28,811 nucleotides of DNA from Synechococcales cyanobacterium 340R_concoct_173_sub (GTDB lineage Bacteria; Cyanobacteriota; Cyanobacteriia; Leptolyngbyales; Leptolyngbyaceae), in NCBI GenBank assembly GCA_025354065.1, contig JANXNM010000375.1, positions 1 to 28,811 of the forward strand, read 5' to 3'. The notes beneath the pieces were generated by a model. It made no database searches. It was not told the DNA's origin and saw only the letters and a program-made list of their open reading frames with translations. Shown here piece by piece: positions 16,586 to 24,497 of the stretch. Each line of letters starts with the position of its first letter. Within the stretch, counting starts at the first letter, position 1. Both the position numbers and the translations under genes were made by a program.

Positions 16586-16772
16586 ATCTGTCCGGACCAT
16601 TGTAGAAGAGTGCATCGAAAAAATAAGGTTGTTGTTGGAGCATCCAGAACATCAGAATGCAATCGCCCAGACTGGAAAAGCTCGCACCTTAGGTGAGCAT
16701 ACTTTTGCGCAACGAGCTAGCCAAATGCATCAAATTATTCATTCCTATATCTCCTACAAGATGACACGATGA
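16578..16772 (+). pseudogene. C-terminal stub of a CgeB-type glycosyltransferase
   Basis: An open frame without a good start reads RTIVEECIEKIRLLLEHP, then EHQNAIAQTGKARTLGEHTFAQRASQMHQIIHSYI. This is the conserved C-terminal end of CgeB/spore-maturation-type glycosyltransferases ('...C..KIRYYL.HPEERQAIA.AGQ.RTL..HT...R...'). Only about 60 residues remain. Its TGA overlaps the next gene's ATG (ATGA at 16769-16772), so it kept its original operon junction after losing the rest of the gene. It is likely the victim of the insertion/deletion that left the transposase remnant upstream. Confidence 0.7.
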
Positions 16773-17212
16773 TTAAGCAAATTACTCACGACAATCAGTT
16801 ACTTGCCCTGATAGTTTCTCAAGAATTTGATAAACCAGGTATTCATTTTTTCACACCCAATGAGCTTTCCCAACAGTTAGCCTACATGCACCATCCAGTG
16901 GGGAAAGTCATTCAACCTCATGTTCACAACCCCGTATCCCGCAAAGTAGAATATACCCAAGAAGTTCTATTTATTAGAAAGGGTAAACTGCGTGTAGACT
17001 TCTACAATATCCAGCAGGAGTACCTGGAAAGTCACATCCTTGAGGCGGGTGATATTATCCTCTTAGTGACTGGAGGGCATGGCTTTGAAGTACTTGAAGA
17101 AATTGAAATGATTGAGGTGAAGCAAGGTCCCTACGTGGGAGATCAAGATAAAACCCGGTTTGTTGGTGTTGCATCGGATCAGATCAAAATTGTCACAGGT
17201 GCGGCCTTATGA
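16769..17212 (+). CDS. Cupin-fold protein of a sugar-biosynthesis locus
   Basis: A 147-residue single-domain cupin. Motif 1 shows H51-x-H53 and E65 followed six residues later by G72 (EVLFIRKG). Motif 2 shows G94 and H104 (GDIILLVTGGHGF). These are the metal- or substrate-binding positions of cupins. Position beside a DegT aminotransferase suggests a role on a nucleotide-sugar, for instance as isomerase or epimerase, but it is not a clear FdtA/RmlC match. It is overlapped by 4 bp at both ends, which implies translational coupling with its neighbours. Confidence 0.7.
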   Translation: MIKQITHDNQLLALIVSQEFDKPGIHFFTPNELSQQLAYMHHPVGKVIQPHVHNPVSRKVEYTQEVLFIRKGKLRVDFYNIQQEYLESHILEAGDIILLVTGGHGFEVLEEIEMIEVKQGPYVGDQDKTRFVGVASDQIKIVTGAAL

Positions 17213-18318
17213 TCCCTGTTAATGAACCACTCCTCGACGGTAACGAGAAGAAATACTTGCTGGAATGTATCGAAACGGGCTGGATTTCTTCTGAAGGCCC
17301 ATTCATTAAGAAATTTGAGGAGCAATTTGCTGTGCGTGTCGATCGGCAGCAGGCGATCGCTGTGAGCAATGGGTCAGTGGCGATTGATGCCGCGATCGTT
17401 GCCCTCGGCATTGGCGTGGGTGATGAAGTTATTCTGCCCACTTTCACGATTATTTCTTGTGCTGCAGCGATCGTGCGGGCGGGGGCAACGCCTGTGGTGG
17501 TTGATGCAGATGCCCTCACTTGGAATATGGATGTGACTCAGATTGAGGCACTCATTACACCGCGCACCAAGGCGATCATGGTGGTGCATATTTACGGATT
17601 GCCAGTGGATATGGATGCGGTCATGGCGATCGCCCAAAAACATGGCCTATTCGTGATTGAAGATGCGGCGGAAATGCATGGCCAAACCTACAAAGGTAAA
17701 CCCTGCGGGAGCTTTGGCGATATTAGCACCTTTAGCTTTTATCCGAATAAACACATCACCACGGGCGAAGGGGGGATGATTGTGACGAATGATGCGGCTT
17801 TGGCCGATCGGTGCTGTTCCCTCCGCAACCTTTGCTTCCAGCCCCAACAACGCTTTGTCCATGAAGAACTCGGCTGGAACCTTCGCATGACGAATCTCCA
17901 GGCGGCTCTAGGCGTCGCCCAGCTTGAACGACTAGATGAGTTTGTCGATCGTAAACGCCATATGGGCCAACGCTATACTGAACTGCTAGCCGATATTCCC
18001 GGCATCCAACTGCCGATCGCCCACACCGAATACGCTGATAATATCTACTGGGTCTACGCGATTGTCTTAGGGGATGCAATCCCCTTTGATGCCGCCGAAG
18101 TGATGAAAAGACTTGCCGCCCATCAAATTGGGACGCGACCATTTTTCTGGGGAATGCACGAGCAACCAGTTTTCCGGAAAATGGGGATGTTCGAGAGAAT
18201 AACGTGTCCAGTGGCTGAAAAAATTGCCCGTCGGGGTTTCTATATTCCCAGCGGGATGGCCCTAACCGATGAACAAATTACAGAAGTCGCAAACAAAGTG
18301 AAGGAGGTTCTGCAATGA
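17209..18318 (+). CDS. DegT/DnrJ/EryC1/StrS-family sugar aminotransferase
   Basis: A complete 369-residue PLP-dependent aminotransferase acting on keto-sugar nucleotides. The PLP lysine is K181 in FYPNKHITTGEGGM. The cofactor-binding D152 and H157 lie in EDAAEMHG, and SNGSVAIDAAIVAL (53-66) and LPTFTIISCAAAI give the phosphate-binding region. The C-terminal RPFFWGMHEQPVFRKMGMF resembles the perosamine-synthetase branch, which aminates a 4-keto-6-deoxy sugar; that substrate is an inference. Start ATG overlaps the cupin stop, and its own stop overlaps the methyltransferase start. Confidence 0.9.
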   Translation: MIPVNEPLLDGNEKKYLLECIETGWISSEGPFIKKFEEQFAVRVDRQQAIAVSNGSVAIDAAIVALGIGVGDEVILPTFTIISCAAAIVRAGATPVVVDADALTWNMDVTQIEALITPRTKAIMVVHIYGLPVDMDAVMAIAQKHGLFVIEDAAEMHGQTYKGKPCGSFGDISTFSFYPNKHITTGEGGMIVTNDAALADRCCSLRNLCFQPQQRFVHEELGWNLRMTNLQAALGVAQLERLDEFVDRKRHMGQRYTELLADIPGIQLPIAHTEYADNIYWVYAIVLGDAIPFDAAEVMKRLAAHQIGTRPFFWGMHEQPVFRKMGMFERITCPVAEKIARRGFYIPSGMALTDEQITEVANKVKEVLQ

Positions 18319-19079
18319 CCGTTTTTGGTAATTATGCCCACTATTATGATTTGCTCTATCAAGACAAAAACTATGTCGGTGAAACCCAATTCATTCATAA
18401 ATTGATCCAAATTCATGCACCTAACGCTAAAAATATTCTAGAACTGGGCTGTGGTACTGCTAATCACGCTTTACTACTAGCTAAAGAAGGCTATCAGGTA
18501 AATGGTGTGGATATGAGTCAGGAAATGCTAAAAAAAGCCGCCGATCGACTGGCTCAAGTTCCCTCCGAAATCGCGGCCCGAATTCAGCTTACCCAAGGCG
18601 ATATCCGCCAAGTTCGTATCAACCAAACATTTGATGTGGTGCTATCACTTTTCCATGTGATTAGCTATCAAACCACAAACGCCGACCTCCTCGCTGCATT
18701 CAGCACTATCAAACAACACCTCAAACCCGGTGGCATTGCTCTCTTCGATGTCTGGTATGGCCCCGCTGTATTGAGTGATCGACCCTCTGTAAGAATCAGA
18801 CGTTTGGAAGATGAGCATATTAAAGTGACTCGAATTGCAGAGCCAGTAATGTGCCCTAACGAAAATTGTGTCGATGTAAATTATCATGTCTTTATTCAAG
18901 AGAAAAAGAGTGGCATACTTGAAGAGTTAAAAGAATCCCATCGTATGCGCTACCTATTTAAACCTGAAGTTGATTTTCTATTACAGGAAATTGGGATGAA
19001 GGCGATAACTTGTCGTGAGTGGATGAGCGATCATGATGCTGGTTTTGAAACATGGGGAACTTACTTTATTGCCACTTAG
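18315..19079 (+). CDS. Class I SAM-dependent methyltransferase
   Basis: A 254-residue Rossmann methyltransferase. Motif I is ILELGCGTA (41-49), the ribose-binding acidic residue is D66 in VNGVDMS, and D96 lies in TQGDIRQ. The N-terminal YAHYYDLLYQDKNYVGE and overall length resemble the TylM1/DesVI sugar N-methyltransferases. With the aminotransferase directly upstream, methylation of an amino sugar is plausible; O-methylation is an alternative. The start overlaps the aminotransferase stop by 4 bp. Downstream continuity is broken by an IS remnant starting 50 bp past its stop. Confidence 0.85.
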   Translation: MTVFGNYAHYYDLLYQDKNYVGETQFIHKLIQIHAPNAKNILELGCGTANHALLLAKEGYQVNGVDMSQEMLKKAADRLAQVPSEIAARIQLTQGDIRQVRINQTFDVVLSLFHVISYQTTNADLLAAFSTIKQHLKPGGIALFDVWYGPAVLSDRPSVRIRRLEDEHIKVTRIAEPVMCPNENCVDVNYHVFIQEKKSGILEELKESHRMRYLFKPEVDFLLQEIGMKAITCREWMSDHDAGFETWGTYFIAT

Positions 19080-19119
19080 CAACAATTCACTCGATCCCAA
19101 ATTTAGCTTCAAATGTGTG

Positions 19120-19128
19120 GAATTTTTC
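19120..19128 (+). repeat. Left 9-bp target-site duplication
   Basis: GGAATTTTT here is repeated exactly at 19644-19652 on the far side of the IS4-type remnant, with nothing between each copy and the element's terminal repeat. Confidence 0.85.
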
Positions 19129-19643
19129 TAAGTACAGGACAAAAATTGAATGGCCCGCCATAGCTAAGTGCCCAGCACATTGCTAACGTTAATAGCGCCA
19201 CTAATTTACTCAATCACTCCATCTCTTTGAGATGGGTATCCTCCAAATTGAATCCACGGGATTTTAGAATGCCAAATCGCGTTTCAATCGACCACCGTTT
19301 TCCATAATTCGTGATCGCCGTTTCCACAGCCTGTTGGGTGACCATGATCAGCAATAGTCAAGATCAAAGCCTAAAAAGAAGTGTTACAGGCGTTTATATC
19401 GAGAGTCCGCCTCGGCCTTGCTGGGCATCACTAGGGATAAGCTACTCAGGTTGACGGTTCTGATTCGAAAGAGCACAATTAAAAACAAGGTCATAAATTG
19501 AAGGTGTACACCGTGCCATCCAAAATGCTGATACAAGGTCTGGTGAATTAGGGTAATCTCATTCATGAGGGAGTCTTGGGTTGAGTATATACTCCTAGGA
19601 ATCCCTCTCCTAAAGACTTTAAACCTTTTTATCCTGTACTAAG
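19129..19643 (-). mobile_element. 515-bp internally deleted IS4-type element
   Basis: The ends are 18-bp inverted repeats, CTAAGTACAGGACAAAAA at 19129-19146 and TTTTTATCCTGTACTAAG at 19626-19643, matching at 16 of 18 positions, bordered by perfect 9-bp direct repeats. On the minus strand 19566-19384 encodes a 60-residue IS4-type transposase N-terminus (MNEITLIHQTLYQHFGWHG, SKAEADSRYKRL). A stop sits in place of the expected next residue, then HFFLGFDLDYC. The following part, about 19340-19180, jumps to the family C-terminus (NYGKRWSIETRFGILKSRGF, THLKEME, LSKLVALLTLA). The catalytic middle is missing, so it cannot move by itself. Confidence 0.87.
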
Positions 19644-19652
19644 GGAATTTTT
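19644..19652 (+). repeat. Right 9-bp target-site duplication / start region of the next gene
   Basis: GGAATTTTT identical to 19120-19128 and directly followed by the ATG of the glycosyltransferase gene at 19653. It now supplies the only bases between the element and the start codon. Confidence 0.85.
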
Positions 19653-20873
19653 ATGAGTAAAGCATGCTCGATTTTCTTCTATGATGGATGGCTCGGTGTC
19701 GCGCCAACTGTCATCAACTTGGCAGAACTTCTATCTAAGAATGATTTTAAGGTTACAATTTATACCAGAGATACTGGGTACGTCAGACCTGCAATCTTTA
19801 ATGATAGTATCTCTGTGATCTATTTCAGTCGGCCAATAGAATTTGAAAAATTTATCAAGTTGCTTAACAAAATCAAGCTTGGTTCTCTGGTACCAACAAT
19901 ATTATTGATGCTATTTGCTTTTCAAATTTTAATTTATCAATTTAAATATAGCCGTAAAAATGCAGATGACTCAATTAGCCTAGGTGTCGATACGAATGGT
20001 GCAATTCTAGCATTATTAGAAACATGTTTTACGAAAAGCAGGCTTGTTTATTTGTCGCTTGAACTAGCTGATGCTGACAAAGAGTCTTTCCCCCATTTTG
20101 ACAGGTGGAGACGTACATTTGATCGCTTCGCCTATAGACGATCGGTTTGTCTCATTATTCAAGATGAGGATAGATTTAAGAGTCTTTGTAAATATGGGAG
20201 ATATATCCATAAAAAAGTATTTTATATAGCTAATTCTGTATTTTTATACGGTCTTAATAAAAATACTACTTCCTCTGAAAGCTCGAATTTATTTCGAGAA
20301 CGATTTAATCTAGAGAAAAATGAATATCCTCACCTGATTCTTCAGGCTGGTATGATCGCTGACGAAGTTTTTTCGAAAGAGCTGGCAACAGCTTTTAATT
20401 CCATTAAAAAAAGCTTTTCTTTAATTTTTCATAGTAGTAGAGAAATAAATTTGAATGAGCCTTATATCGAAACGCTCCGAGATATTAACACAAGTAACCT
20501 TTATCTATCTTTAGATCCACTTCCCTATGAACAGATAGATAGAGTGTTTATCTCAGCCACAATAGGTTTGGCCTTTTACCGTGCAGTTGACGATAATTTT
20601 TCTCAGATCGCGAAGGCATCTGGAAAGCTATCCGGCTACCTGAAGTGCGGAAAACCTGTTCTGATTAGTGACTTGCAATCCTTAGTTCAACTAAATGAGA
20701 AATATCAATTTGGTATTGTCATTAAGGATCCGTCCAGTTCAGCAGAAGTGGAGCAGGCTCTTGAAAAGGTAATCTCAAATTATGATTTTTATAGTAGCAA
20801 TGCCATATCTTGCTATGAGCAAGAGTTTGATTTTGGCGGTCAATCTAGACCATTTTTAGAATTCATTGCCTAG
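19653..20873 (+). CDS. Putative GT-B-type glycosyltransferase
   Basis: A 406-residue protein. The N-terminal Rossmann half begins CSIFFYDGWLGVAPTVINLAELLSKNDFKVTIYTRDTG, as in GT4-like enzymes that scan for a partner membrane. A hydrophobic segment at about 78-98 may anchor it. The C-terminal half has SGKLSGYLKCGKPVLISD and YQFGIVIKDPSSSAEVEQALEKV, typical of the nucleotide-sugar-binding half. Catalytic residues cannot be assigned. Its DNA is visibly richer in A+T than the neighbouring genes, and HIP1-like octamers are absent, which suggests transfer. It lies 573 bp past the methyltransferase, but 515 bp of that is the IS remnant, so they were once close operon neighbours. Confidence 0.7.
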   Translation: MSKACSIFFYDGWLGVAPTVINLAELLSKNDFKVTIYTRDTGYVRPAIFNDSISVIYFSRPIEFEKFIKLLNKIKLGSLVPTILLMLFAFQILIYQFKYSRKNADDSISLGVDTNGAILALLETCFTKSRLVYLSLELADADKESFPHFDRWRRTFDRFAYRRSVCLIIQDEDRFKSLCKYGRYIHKKVFYIANSVFLYGLNKNTTSSESSNLFRERFNLEKNEYPHLILQAGMIADEVFSKELATAFNSIKKSFSLIFHSSREINLNEPYIETLRDINTSNLYLSLDPLPYEQIDRVFISATIGLAFYRAVDDNFSQIAKASGKLSGYLKCGKPVLISDLQSLVQLNEKYQFGIVIKDPSSSAEVEQALEKVISNYDFYSSNAISCYEQEFDFGGQSRPFLEFIA

Positions 20874-21027
20874 CAACGACTTTACTCAATTAGACAGCGT
20901 AGAAAATTGAATTATGCCTAGTATGGCGGTGCTAGCCAAATAAACGACGAGCCGATGAGCCGACTTGTGAAAATCCTATTTAGTATAGGTTTGCCAGAGA
21001 CAATGCACCGCACTCGCTAAAGAACCG

Positions 21028-21118
21028 GACGTTGCTGATTTAGAGGATGAAGAAATCTTTCCAAGTACCGGAAAATCGTTCTAAAATTCTAGTGCTCATA
21101 CTGTAAATCAGCAACGCC
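21028..21118. mobile_element. 91-bp MITE-like element, copy 2
   Basis: GACGTTGCTGATTT at 21028-21041 and AAATCAGCAACGCC at 21105-21118 are terminal inverted repeats with one mismatch. The interior matches copy 1 at 15420-15510 without any gap. It lies 10 bp upstream of the HAD hydrolase start codon and so forms its leader. The remaining 20874-21027 shows no gene. Confidence 0.8.
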
Positions 21119-21128
21119 CTTTTTTCAT

Positions 21129-21803
21129 ATGAAAGCTTTTTTACAATCTCCAAATGTAGTGCGTCCTAAAGTGGTCTTTTTTGATGCGGTGGGAACGTTG
21201 TTTGGTGTGGTGGGTTCCGTAGGGCTTCAGTATGCAACGATCGCAAAACGCCATGGGGTCATTGCAACGGCAGATAATTTAGACAAATCATTCTATGCAG
21301 CATTCAAACGATCGGATTCTCCAGCCTTTCCGGGTGCAGCAGCGATCGATATTCCCAACCTTGAATATAAATGGTGGAAGGAAATTACACGGGCTAGTTT
21401 TGAGGGAGGGCAAATGTTTGCTGATTTTGATGCATTTTTTGCGGATTTGTTTGCTTATTTTGCTAGCAGTGAGCCTTGGGTTATTTATCCAGAAACGATA
21501 CAAACGTTAGATTTTTTCCGTGAATCTGGAATTGCGATCGGAGTTATCTCGAATTTCGATTCACGACTTTATTCTGTGTTGCGATCGCTTTCATTGGATC
21601 ATTATTTTCAATCTGTGACAATTTCGACTGAAGTGGGGGCCGCAAAACCGAATGGCAAAATCTTTACGATCGCCTTAGCAAAACATAATTGTATGGCTGG
21701 TGGGGCTTGGCATGTGGGCGATAGTTTAAAGGAAGATTATCAAGCAGCAACCGCGATGGGACTGCGGGGAATTTTGGTTGATCGTAATACAGCAGAAGAC
21801 TAA
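21129..21803 (+). CDS. HAD superfamily hydrolase with DxV motif I
   Basis: A 224-residue HAD-IA protein. Motif I is FFD19AVGTLF, motif II ISNFDS (140-145), motif III K173 in AAKPNGKIF, and motif IV GD198SLKED203. The second aspartate of the usual DxDGT, the general acid/base in phosphatases, is replaced by V21. This recalls the HDHD3-like subgroup and the DxYGT dehalogenases. It is therefore not safely called a phosphatase. A MITE-like element ends 10 bp before the ATG and must affect its transcription or leader. A tRNA-Arg gene follows 78 bp downstream. Confidence 0.85.
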   Translation: MKAFLQSPNVVRPKVVFFDAVGTLFGVVGSVGLQYATIAKRHGVIATADNLDKSFYAAFKRSDSPAFPGAAAIDIPNLEYKWWKEITRASFEGGQMFADFDAFFADLFAYFASSEPWVIYPETIQTLDFFRESGIAIGVISNFDSRLYSVLRSLSLDHYFQSVTISTEVGAAKPNGKIFTIALAKHNCMAGGAWHVGDSLKEDYQAATAMGLRGILVDRNTAED

Positions 21804-21881
21804 AGTCGATGCCTTGACGATTTCCAGCAAAAGCGATCGTACCACTGACAATTTTGTGCTATTCTATATTGTGGACGAGTT

Positions 21882-21954
21882 GGGCATGTAGCTCAGGGGA
21901 TAGAGCATCAGGTTCCGGTCCTGAGGGTCGCAGGTTCGATTCCTGCCATGCTCG
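21882..21954 (+). tRNA. tRNA-Arg (anticodon CCG)
   Basis: A 73-nt cloverleaf. The acceptor arm pairs GGGCATG with CATGCTC (one G-U), and the D-arm is GCTC...GAGC. The anticodon stem is TCAGG/CCTGA with loop TTCCGGT giving CCG, and the T-arm is GCAGG TTCGATT CCTGC. The discriminator is G and the CCA end is not encoded. It decodes CGG. Confidence 0.95.
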
Positions 21955-21961
21955 TTCAAGT

Positions 21962-22000
21962 AAACTGCTGAAGATTACACGTCTTTAGCAGTTTGTTTTT
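21962..22000 (+). terminator. Rho-independent terminator of tRNA-Arg
   Basis: AAACTGCTGAAG (21962-21973) pairs over 12 positions, with one G-U, with CTTTAGCAGTTT (21983-21994) around a 9-base loop. GTTTTT follows directly. It begins 7 bp after the tRNA end. Confidence 0.85.
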
Positions 22001-22147
22001 GGCGATGCGTGAACTGACGTATGAATCACCACCCTCGATTCGATCGTCCAATCCCAAAGTCGTAACTAAATTAAGTCACTTGCGACCCTGACACACTTGC
22101 TCGACAATGTAAGGTAGAACCTTTCGAGAAAACGGTCTGGCAGACAA

Positions 22148-22936
22148 ATGAGAAAATTGATTCAGGGATTGCGCGAGTTTCAGTCCAACTACTTCGTGAG
22201 CAACCAAGATCTATTTGAACAACTCGGCGAAGGTCAAACCCCTGCCGTCCTCTTCATTACCTGCTCAGATTCACGCATCGTCCCTAGCCTGATGGTCAAC
22301 GCAGATCCAGGCGATCTATTTGTCATTCGTAACGCTGGAAATATTATTCCACCCTTCGGAGCCGCCAATGGTGGAGAAGGAGCAGCCATTGAATACGCCA
22401 TCCATGCCCTAAATATCACCCAAATCATTATCTGCGGCCACAACCACTGTGGAGCCATGAAAGGGTTACTGAAACTCAATGCCCTTCAGGAAGACATGCC
22501 ACTAGTTTACGACTGGCTTAAACACACAGACGCGACCCGACGACTACTTAAAGAAAATTATGGCGATTATAAAGGCGAGGAATTGCTAGATATTGCGATC
22601 GCTGAAAACGTCCTCACCCAAATGGACAACATCAAAACCCATCCCGTCGTCCGATCGCGAATGCACCAAGGTAACTTAAACATTTATGGCTGGATTTATG
22701 AAATCGAAACCGGAGAAATTCTCGCCTATCACCCTGAAACAAATTCCTTTGCTCCACCCCAAAGCCTCCTTTATCCAGAAGACTCTGAAGTTGTTCATGG
22801 AAAATTCCTCAAAACCGACGCACCCCCAGTGACCAGAAGTACCGTATCAAGTCCCCCCAACTATGCTGATTCCATTGGAACCAGTTGGGTCTCTCCTGAC
22901 CAAGCCGATCGTATTTTCCGAGGCTCGAAATACTAA
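22148..22936 (+). CDS. icfA: Beta-carbonic anhydrase, carboxysomal CcaA/IcfA type
   Basis: A 262-residue beta-carbonic anhydrase that converts bicarbonate to CO2 for Rubisco inside beta-carboxysomes. Zinc ligands are C39, H98 and C101 (ITCSDSR and CGHNHCGAMKGLL), and the D41-R43 dyad is present. The central NAGNIIPPFGAANGGEGAAIEYA and PLVYDWLKHT blocks match Synechocystis/Synechococcus CcaA. A C-terminal extension beyond about residue 205, ending in DQADRIFRGSKY, corresponds in place to the tail needed for shell-protein contacts in CcaA. It is not next to ccm genes here, so carboxysome location rests on sequence resemblance. Confidence 0.9.
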   Translation: MRKLIQGLREFQSNYFVSNQDLFEQLGEGQTPAVLFITCSDSRIVPSLMVNADPGDLFVIRNAGNIIPPFGAANGGEGAAIEYAIHALNITQIIICGHNHCGAMKGLLKLNALQEDMPLVYDWLKHTDATRRLLKENYGDYKGEELLDIAIAENVLTQMDNIKTHPVVRSRMHQGNLNIYGWIYEIETGEILAYHPETNSFAPPQSLLYPEDSEVVHGKFLKTDAPPVTRSTVSSPPNYADSIGTSWVSPDQADRIFRGSKY

Positions 22937-23007
22937 TAATTATAGGAAGGTTCGATCGTCCTAGGCACATTTTTAAGGGTTTCCACTACCGCTGATTTTT
23001 CTCTGTA

Positions 23008-23326
23008 ATGGCAATTGACTCTTTATCAAAGGTTTTGCCAAGATGGCATACCTGGGCTAAGTCAGCAAGTTCACTTCAAATTTTAAGAGAGGCAAATTAT
23101 CCCTTTCCTGATATTAATCTACGTTTCTTAGGAACGATCGTTCAAAACTATCGAATTATTCGAGGGAAAGAGACAGATGCATTCCAAACCTGGATAAAAA
23201 ATCGAAGAAGCTGTTTCTAATGAGTTAATTCCAATTCTGGATAATAACAATATATTACTGCCGAATCATATTTATAAAGACAGGGAATTCAAGAGAACTT
23301 TTCTCTTTGTTACAGCAGTCGAATAA
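23008..23326 (+). pseudogene. Remnant of a ParA-like AAA-family ATPase gene
   Basis: The first frame (23008-23220) reads VLPRWHTWAKSASSLQILRE, then YPFPDINLRFLGTIVQNYRI. This is the C-terminal half of a cyanobacterial ParA-like protein. At a run of six A's near 23196-23201 it shifts frame; dropping one A continues it as WIKIEEAVSNELIPILDNNNILLP to a stop at 23324-23326. The P-loop half is absent, as only 71 bp separate it from the carbonic anhydrase gene. It is thus both truncated and frameshifted. The family assignment is from memory of the motif blocks. Confidence 0.65.
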
Positions 23327-23341
23327 AAATTGTTTCTATCT

Positions 23342-24409
23342 CTATCGTTCCACCCCACGCGGGTCCAACACATCTCGCAGGCCATCACCCAAAAGATTAA
23401 ACGCCAAAACCGTCAACGCCATCAATAGCGCCGGAGCTGCGACCAACCAAGGCTGCAACACCAAAATTGAAGCATTCGTTGCCAACGATAACATATTGCC
23501 CCAAGACGGATCAGGCTGCTGAATCCCCAAGCCAATCAAACTCAAAATCGCCTCCGCTACAATAAAACTCGGAATCGTCAACGTCGCCGAAATAATCACA
23601 TAGGTCGCCGTCTGGGGCAAAACATGGCGCAAAATAATATACAGCGGCTTCCCGCCCATCACCCGCGCCGCCTGAATAAACTCTCGCTCCTTAATAGAGA
23701 GAACCTGACCCCGAATCACCCGCGCCAAACCCGCCCAGCGCACCGACGAAATAATCATCGTCACCAAAAAAAATCGTTGAGAACTATCTAAATTTTGCGG
23801 CAACACAGCCGACAGCGCAATCAATAAATAAATATCCGGCACCGTCATCAACACTTCAACAAAACGCATCAATATCGCATCGACCCATCCCCCAAAATAT
23901 CCCGCAATCCCGCCCGCCAAAAGCCCCAGAGGAAACGAGATGCCAATGCCCAAAAGCCCAATCAACAGACTCACCCGACTTCCATAAATCAAACGGCTTA
24001 ACTGATCTCGCGCCTGCTCATCCGTCCCCAGCACATTAATTCGTCCCTTGCCGATCGTCCCAAACAAATGCAATTGGCTCGGAATTACACCCAAAAACCT
24101 ATAACTCGCCCCATTCACAAACAATCGAATTGAGGCAGGAGAATCGGTGTCTATTTTTACCGATCGCAGCCCAGTTTTAATATCGATCGCCCCTTGAGTT
24201 GTCGGATACACATGAGGACCAACCCAATTACCTGCCGGACTTTTCCAGTAAATGGGCGTTGGGGGAAGCAATGCGCCCTCAGATTGGGATTCATAGGGAT
24301 CATAGGGGGCCACAAACTCAGCAAAAAGGGCGATCGCATACAACGTCGCCAAAATCATTCCGCCCCACCGCGCCAGACCATTTCCCTTCAGCCGTTCCCA
24401 CCAACTCAT
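23342..24409 (-). CDS. OppC/DppC-type ABC transporter permease
   Basis: A 355-residue inner-membrane permease from the ATG at 24409 (a TTG form would add four residues). The N-terminal helix (about 13-34) is followed by the family APYDPY motif. The transporter core runs from LGTDEQARDQLSRLIYGSRVSLLIG onward, with the EAA-loop EFIQAARVMGGKPLYIILRHVLP contacting the ATPase. Between these lies an extracytoplasmic insertion of about 85 residues (roughly 41-127), where standard DppC/OppC proteins have a short linker. Partner OppB, binding protein and ATPases are not beside it. Substrate is probably a peptide or similar small molecule, but unknown. Confidence 0.87.
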   Translation of the reverse strand: MSWWERLKGNGLARWGGMILATLYAIALFAEFVAPYDPYESQSEGALLPPTPIYWKSPAGNWVGPHVYPTTQGAIDIKTGLRSVKIDTDSPASIRLFVNGASYRFLGVIPSQLHLFGTIGKGRINVLGTDEQARDQLSRLIYGSRVSLLIGLLGIGISFPLGLLAGGIAGYFGGWVDAILMRFVEVLMTVPDIYLLIALSAVLPQNLDSSQRFFLVTMIISSVRWAGLARVIRGQVLSIKEREFIQAARVMGGKPLYIILRHVLPQTATYVIISATLTIPSFIVAEAILSLIGLGIQQPDPSWGNMLSLATNASILVLQPWLVAAPALLMALTVLAFNLLGDGLRDVLDPRGVER

Positions 24410-24497
24410 AACCACACCCAATTGACGACTGTAATTGTGCGCATCTGCCCAACAATCTTGCCTACTATCCTACAGGCGAAGGCCGCTAAATCTCTAG

